From the NCBI GenBank assembly GCA_023145595.1, contig JAGLDM010000141.1:1-8272 (forward strand): DNA of 8,272 bases. Reading direction: 5' to 3'. This DNA comes from Flavobacteriaceae bacterium (GTDB lineage: Bacteria > Bacteroidota > Bacteroidia > Flavobacteriales > Flavobacteriaceae). Below, piece after piece: positions 6,402-8,272 of the stretch. The notes under the pieces are model-generated. The model worked only from the letters and a program-made list of their open reading frames with translations. It had not been told where the DNA came from and ran no database searches. Within the stretch, counting starts at the first letter, position 1; each line of letters begins with the position of its first letter. The translations under genes were made by a program, and so were the position numbers.

Positions 6402-7940
6402 CTAATTTACTTTTTCAGTTTGTCTGTCAAAATGAAATTGTAAATATTGATAGGAGTCACGAGGCAAAATTTTAATCCACTTTTTATATTTAAAGAACCA
6501 TTTAGTTTGAATCGAGGGACATCCCTGTTTCAAATAAGATGCAATAAACGGATGAACGTTTAGTGTAATCTTTTTATACTTCTTTAAAGCAACCATTTTG
6601 TCAAGTTCGTTTTCAAATTTGTCAATCAAAATAATAGGAGCTTCTACTTCTCCATTTTTATTAGGGTTTGGTTCGCGTGTTTTAATAACAAGTTCTGGCC
6701 TTACTCGCTGACGAGTAATTTGAATTAACCCGAACTTACTAGGGGGTAAAATCTTGTGTTTTGTGCGATCTGATGACATTTCTGCTTTCATATGATCATA
6801 CAATTTTTGTCTATCTTCTGCTTTGTGCATATCGATAAAATCAACAACAATAATTCCTCCCATATCGCGTAACTGTAATTGACGCGCAACTTCACTTGCT
6901 GCAATCAAATTAACTTCTAAGGCAGTTTCTGCTTGAGATTTGGCTTTGTTAGAACGGTTTCCGCTATTTACATCAATAACATGTAAGGCTTCGGTATGTT
7001 CAATAACCAAATAAGCACCTCTACTCATAGAAACAGTTTTTCCAAAAGATGTTTTGATTTGACGTTCTATGCCGTACTTTTCAAAAATTGGACTGCTTGA
7101 ATTGTGGAGTTTCACTATAGATTCTTTTTCTGGAGCAATTTCTTGGATATAATCTTTTATCTCCTGAAATAATACTTCGTCATCAACAATAATATTGCTA
7201 AAAGAATCATTAAAAACATCTCTTAATATTGAAGATGCTCTGTTTAATTCACTTAAAACTTTTGTTGGCGCTTTAGATTTTTTGATCTGTTTACACATGC
7301 CAACCCATCTCTCTAAAGAAGTTTCAAGGTCTTTATCTAGGTCTGCTACTTTTTTTCCTTGAGCAACAGTTCTAATAATAACCCCAAAATTCTTCGGTTT
7401 AATGCTTTTAATCAATCGTTTTAGTCTGTCTTTCTCTTCCGGATCTTCAATTTTTTGCGAAACTGAAATTCTATTAGAAAAGGGAACTAAAACTAAAAAT
7501 CTACCTGCTATAGACAACTCGGCATTTAGACGAGGGCCTTTGGTAGAAATAGGTTCTTTTACAATTTGAACCAATAAATGTTGTCCTGTTTTAAGTACAT
7601 TATTGATATTTCCATTTTTGTCGATGTCTTTTTCGAAATGGAAATTTTTTAAAGTGAAATCTTTTTGTTTGCCCGTGTTAATATCTTTAATAAACTTAGT
7701 TAAAGATAACAATTGTACTCCTAAATCATGATAGTGTAAAAAACCGTCTTTTGAGTAGTTTACATTCACAAAAGCAGCATTCAAACCAGTTAGTGTTTTT
7801 CCGGTTTTTGCCAGAAAAACATCCCCAACTGAAATTTTGTTGTCATTTGTTTCTTTATTAAGTTCAATAAGTCTCCCGCCTTTTAATAAGGCAAAGTCAA
7901 TATCAGAGGAACTAGATCTAATAATTAATTCTGTTTTCAC
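6402..7940 (-). CDS. rng: Ribonuclease G (RNase E/G family endoribonuclease)
   Basis: A 512-residue single-strand-specific endoribonuclease that acts in rRNA maturation and mRNA decay. The start codon is GTG (7938-7940), chosen because MKTELIIRSSS matches the usual flavobacterial N-terminus. An S1 RNA-binding domain lies about 36-128, with an insertion around 77-115, followed by the 5' sensor/RNase H-like region. The catalytic magnesium ligands are D323 (HVIDVNSGN) and D367 (VVDFIDM), equivalent to D303 and D346 of E. coli RNase E. FGLIQITRQRVRP (403-415) precedes the zinc-link position, where the CPxCxG motif is replaced by NPNKNG (425-430). The C-terminal small domain has NVHPFIASYL (461-470). 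There is no RNase E-type scaffold tail. The gene follows a small basic protein gene and HU in the same direction, and has a structured 148-base leader with no obvious promoter. The stop codon is TAG. Confidence 0.95.
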   Translation of the reverse strand: MKTELIIRSSSSDIDFALLKGGRLIELNKETNDNKISVGDVFLAKTGKTLTGLNAAFVNVNYSKDGFLHYHDLGVQLLSLTKFIKDINTGKQKDFTLKNFHFEKDIDKNGNINNVLKTGQHLLVQIVKEPISTKGPRLNAELSIAGRFLVLVPFSNRISVSQKIEDPEEKDRLKRLIKSIKPKNFGVIIRTVAQGKKVADLDKDLETSLERWVGMCKQIKKSKAPTKVLSELNRASSILRDVFNDSFSNIIVDDEVLFQEIKDYIQEIAPEKESIVKLHNSSSPIFEKYGIERQIKTSFGKTVSMSRGAYLVIEHTEALHVIDVNSGNRSNKAKSQAETALEVNLIAASEVARQLQLRDMGGIIVVDFIDMHKAEDRQKLYDHMKAEMSSDRTKHKILPPSKFGLIQITRQRVRPELVIKTREPNPNKNGEVEAPIILIDKFENELDKMVALKKYKKITLNVHPFIASYLKQGCPSIQTKWFFKYKKWIKILPRDSYQYLQFHFDRQTEKVN

Positions 7941-8088
7941 TCCGAATTGTATTTAATTTAAATTTATTAAAAATAAATTTAAATGGGTTAATATTTTCAC
8001 AGGGTTTTAACCTGTTGAAACTTGCGAATTCGCAAGATTTCGTTTTCAAAGAACGTTTCTTTTTCTCAAAAGAAAAAGTAAGATTATC
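7941..8088 (-). promoter_or_regulatory. Structured intergenic leader upstream of rng
   Basis: This 148-base gap holds several inverted repeats. At 7956-7984 ATTTAAATTTAT and its complement flank TAAAA (12-base arms). At 7999-8015 ACAGG pairs with CCTGT. At 8021-8036 CTTGCGAATTCGCAAG is a perfect palindrome that folds as a six-pair stem with loop AATT. At 8059-8078 CTTTTTCT, CAAA, AGAAAAAG forms another hairpin. No TAnnTTTG element was found, so rng probably depends on read-through from upstream. A regulatory role is inference. Confidence 0.45.
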
Positions 8089-8100
8089 TTACTTTTTCTT
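8070..8100 (-). terminator. Hairpin overlapping the stop codon of the small basic protein gene; possible terminator/attenuator
   Basis: On the leftward strand the last lysine codons and the stop (AAGAAAAAGTAAGAT) pair with the following ATCTTACTTTTTCTT, a nearly perfect 14-15 base inverted repeat; the 3' arm is T-rich and runs on into TTTT. It looks like a weak, A/T-rich intrinsic terminator whose 5' arm is coding sequence. The 3' arm can instead pair with a downstream AGAAAAAG copy, so partial termination before rng is plausible but unproven. Confidence 0.45.
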
Positions 8101-8181
8101 CTTGTGTCTGTTAGCTCTTGCTCTCTTTTTACGTTTGTGCGTAGAGATTTTCGCTCTTTTTCTTTTTTTACCGCTTGGCAT
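8089..8181 (-). CDS. 30-residue, extremely basic small protein between HU and rng
   Basis: A short frame that begins with ATG (8179-8181), ends with TAA (8089-8091) and encodes MPSGKKRKRAKISTHKRKKR followed by ARANRHKKKK. Seventeen of 30 residues are K or R and two are H, and there are no acidic residues or cysteines. Proteins of almost this sequence (MPSGKKRKR, then THKRKKR, then NRHKKK) recur, as I remember them, in Bacteroidota genomes as unnamed tiny proteins, so I regard it as real. Composition suggests RNA or DNA binding, for example a small ribosome-associated protein or a nucleoid partner of HU. It starts 36 bases after the HU stop and precedes rng by 148 bases, all in the same direction. 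Its length makes it easy to miss in annotation. The function is not established by the sequence. Confidence 0.8.
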   Translation of the reverse strand: MPSGKKRKRAKISTHKRKKRARANRHKKKK

Positions 8182-8217
8182 AATATTAATTTGTTTTAAT
8201 TTTTAAAATACTGTAAA

Positions 8218-8272
8218 TTATTTTACAGCTACTTTGCTTTTTACTCCTTCTACAAATACTTTTGCAGGTTTA
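8218..8272 (-). CDS. C-terminal end of an HU-family DNA-binding protein (cut by window edge)
   Basis: The right edge contains the last 17 codons of a leftward gene, ending KPAKVFVEGVKSKVAVK and TAA (8218-8220). This matches the C-terminus I associate with flavobacterial HU proteins, in which the DNA-binding arm is followed by IPAHNIPAFKPAKVFVEGVK. HU is a dimeric, nucleoid-associated protein that bends DNA. It is followed after 36 bases by the small basic protein gene and then rng in the same direction, so the promoter of this unit probably lies beyond the window. A short hairpin (CTGTAAA at 8211-8217 with TTTACAG at 8222-8228) spans the stop codon. The match is short, so the family call is moderate to good. 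Confidence 0.7.
   Translation of the reverse strand, partial: KPAKVFVEGVKSKVAVK

Noticed and set aside
8021..8036. Perfect 16-base palindrome as a possible recombination or attachment site
   Set aside because: No second copy, integrase gene or flanking mobile DNA is present; an RNA hairpin in the rng leader explains it better.
8015..8206. 63-codon rightward open frame rich in F and L, resembling a membrane peptide
   Set aside because: Most of it is the reverse complement of the lysine/arginine-rich small gene, which turns AAA/AGA codons into TTT/TCT; hydrophobicity is an artefact of that.
1..8272. CRISPR arrays, tRNA or rRNA genes and intact insertion sequences
   Set aside because: No regularly spaced repeats, cloverleaf-like segments, rRNA signatures or transposase frames with terminal repeats were found on either strand.

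Overview
The window comes from an AT-rich member of the Bacteroidota, most likely Flavobacteriaceae. Three things point there: the gene content and protein sequences (flavobacterial-type RNase G, a C-terminal HU fragment, a probable BshC start and an OmpA/helix-hairpin-helix pair), A-rich leaders with no clear Shine-Dalgarno sequence, and promoter elements of the Bacteroidota TTG / TAnnTTTG type. No rRNA, tRNA, CRISPR array, intact insertion sequence or complete phage gene was seen. Most of the window is chromosomal housekeeping DNA.

Left part (1-2245). The first 50 bases hold the N-terminal end of a leftward gene, probably bshC (bacillithiol synthesis). Next is a leftward pair: rimO, which methylthiolates ribosomal protein uS12, and a class I SAM methyltransferase whose start overlaps the rimO stop by one base. 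A TAnnTTTG element lies just upstream of rimO.

Middle part (2189-3750). A leftward two-gene operon encodes an inner-membrane-anchored OmpA-like protein and a membrane-anchored helix-hairpin-helix protein, followed by a strong terminator. Upstream is a 16-bp-arm all-A/T palindrome. Between it and yifB lies a 31-codon remnant of an ORF6N-domain (phage-type) gene, the one sign of past mobile DNA.

Right part (3751-8272). yifB (comM-like Mg-chelatase AAA+ ATPase) runs leftward and is divergent from a rightward HAD phosphatase with a consensus-like promoter. A bidirectional terminator separates the HAD gene from rng (RNase G). rng is preceded by a structured 148-base leader, a 30-residue extremely basic protein gene that is easily missed, and the end of an HU gene, all leftward, so HU, the small basic protein and RNase G probably form one nucleic-acid-related transcription unit.

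The points most worth following up are the tiny basic protein and the mutually exclusive hairpins at its 3' end, the structured rng leader, the RNase G that lacks both zinc-link cysteines, the apparent internal duplication in the OmpA-like protein, and the ORF6N remnant.
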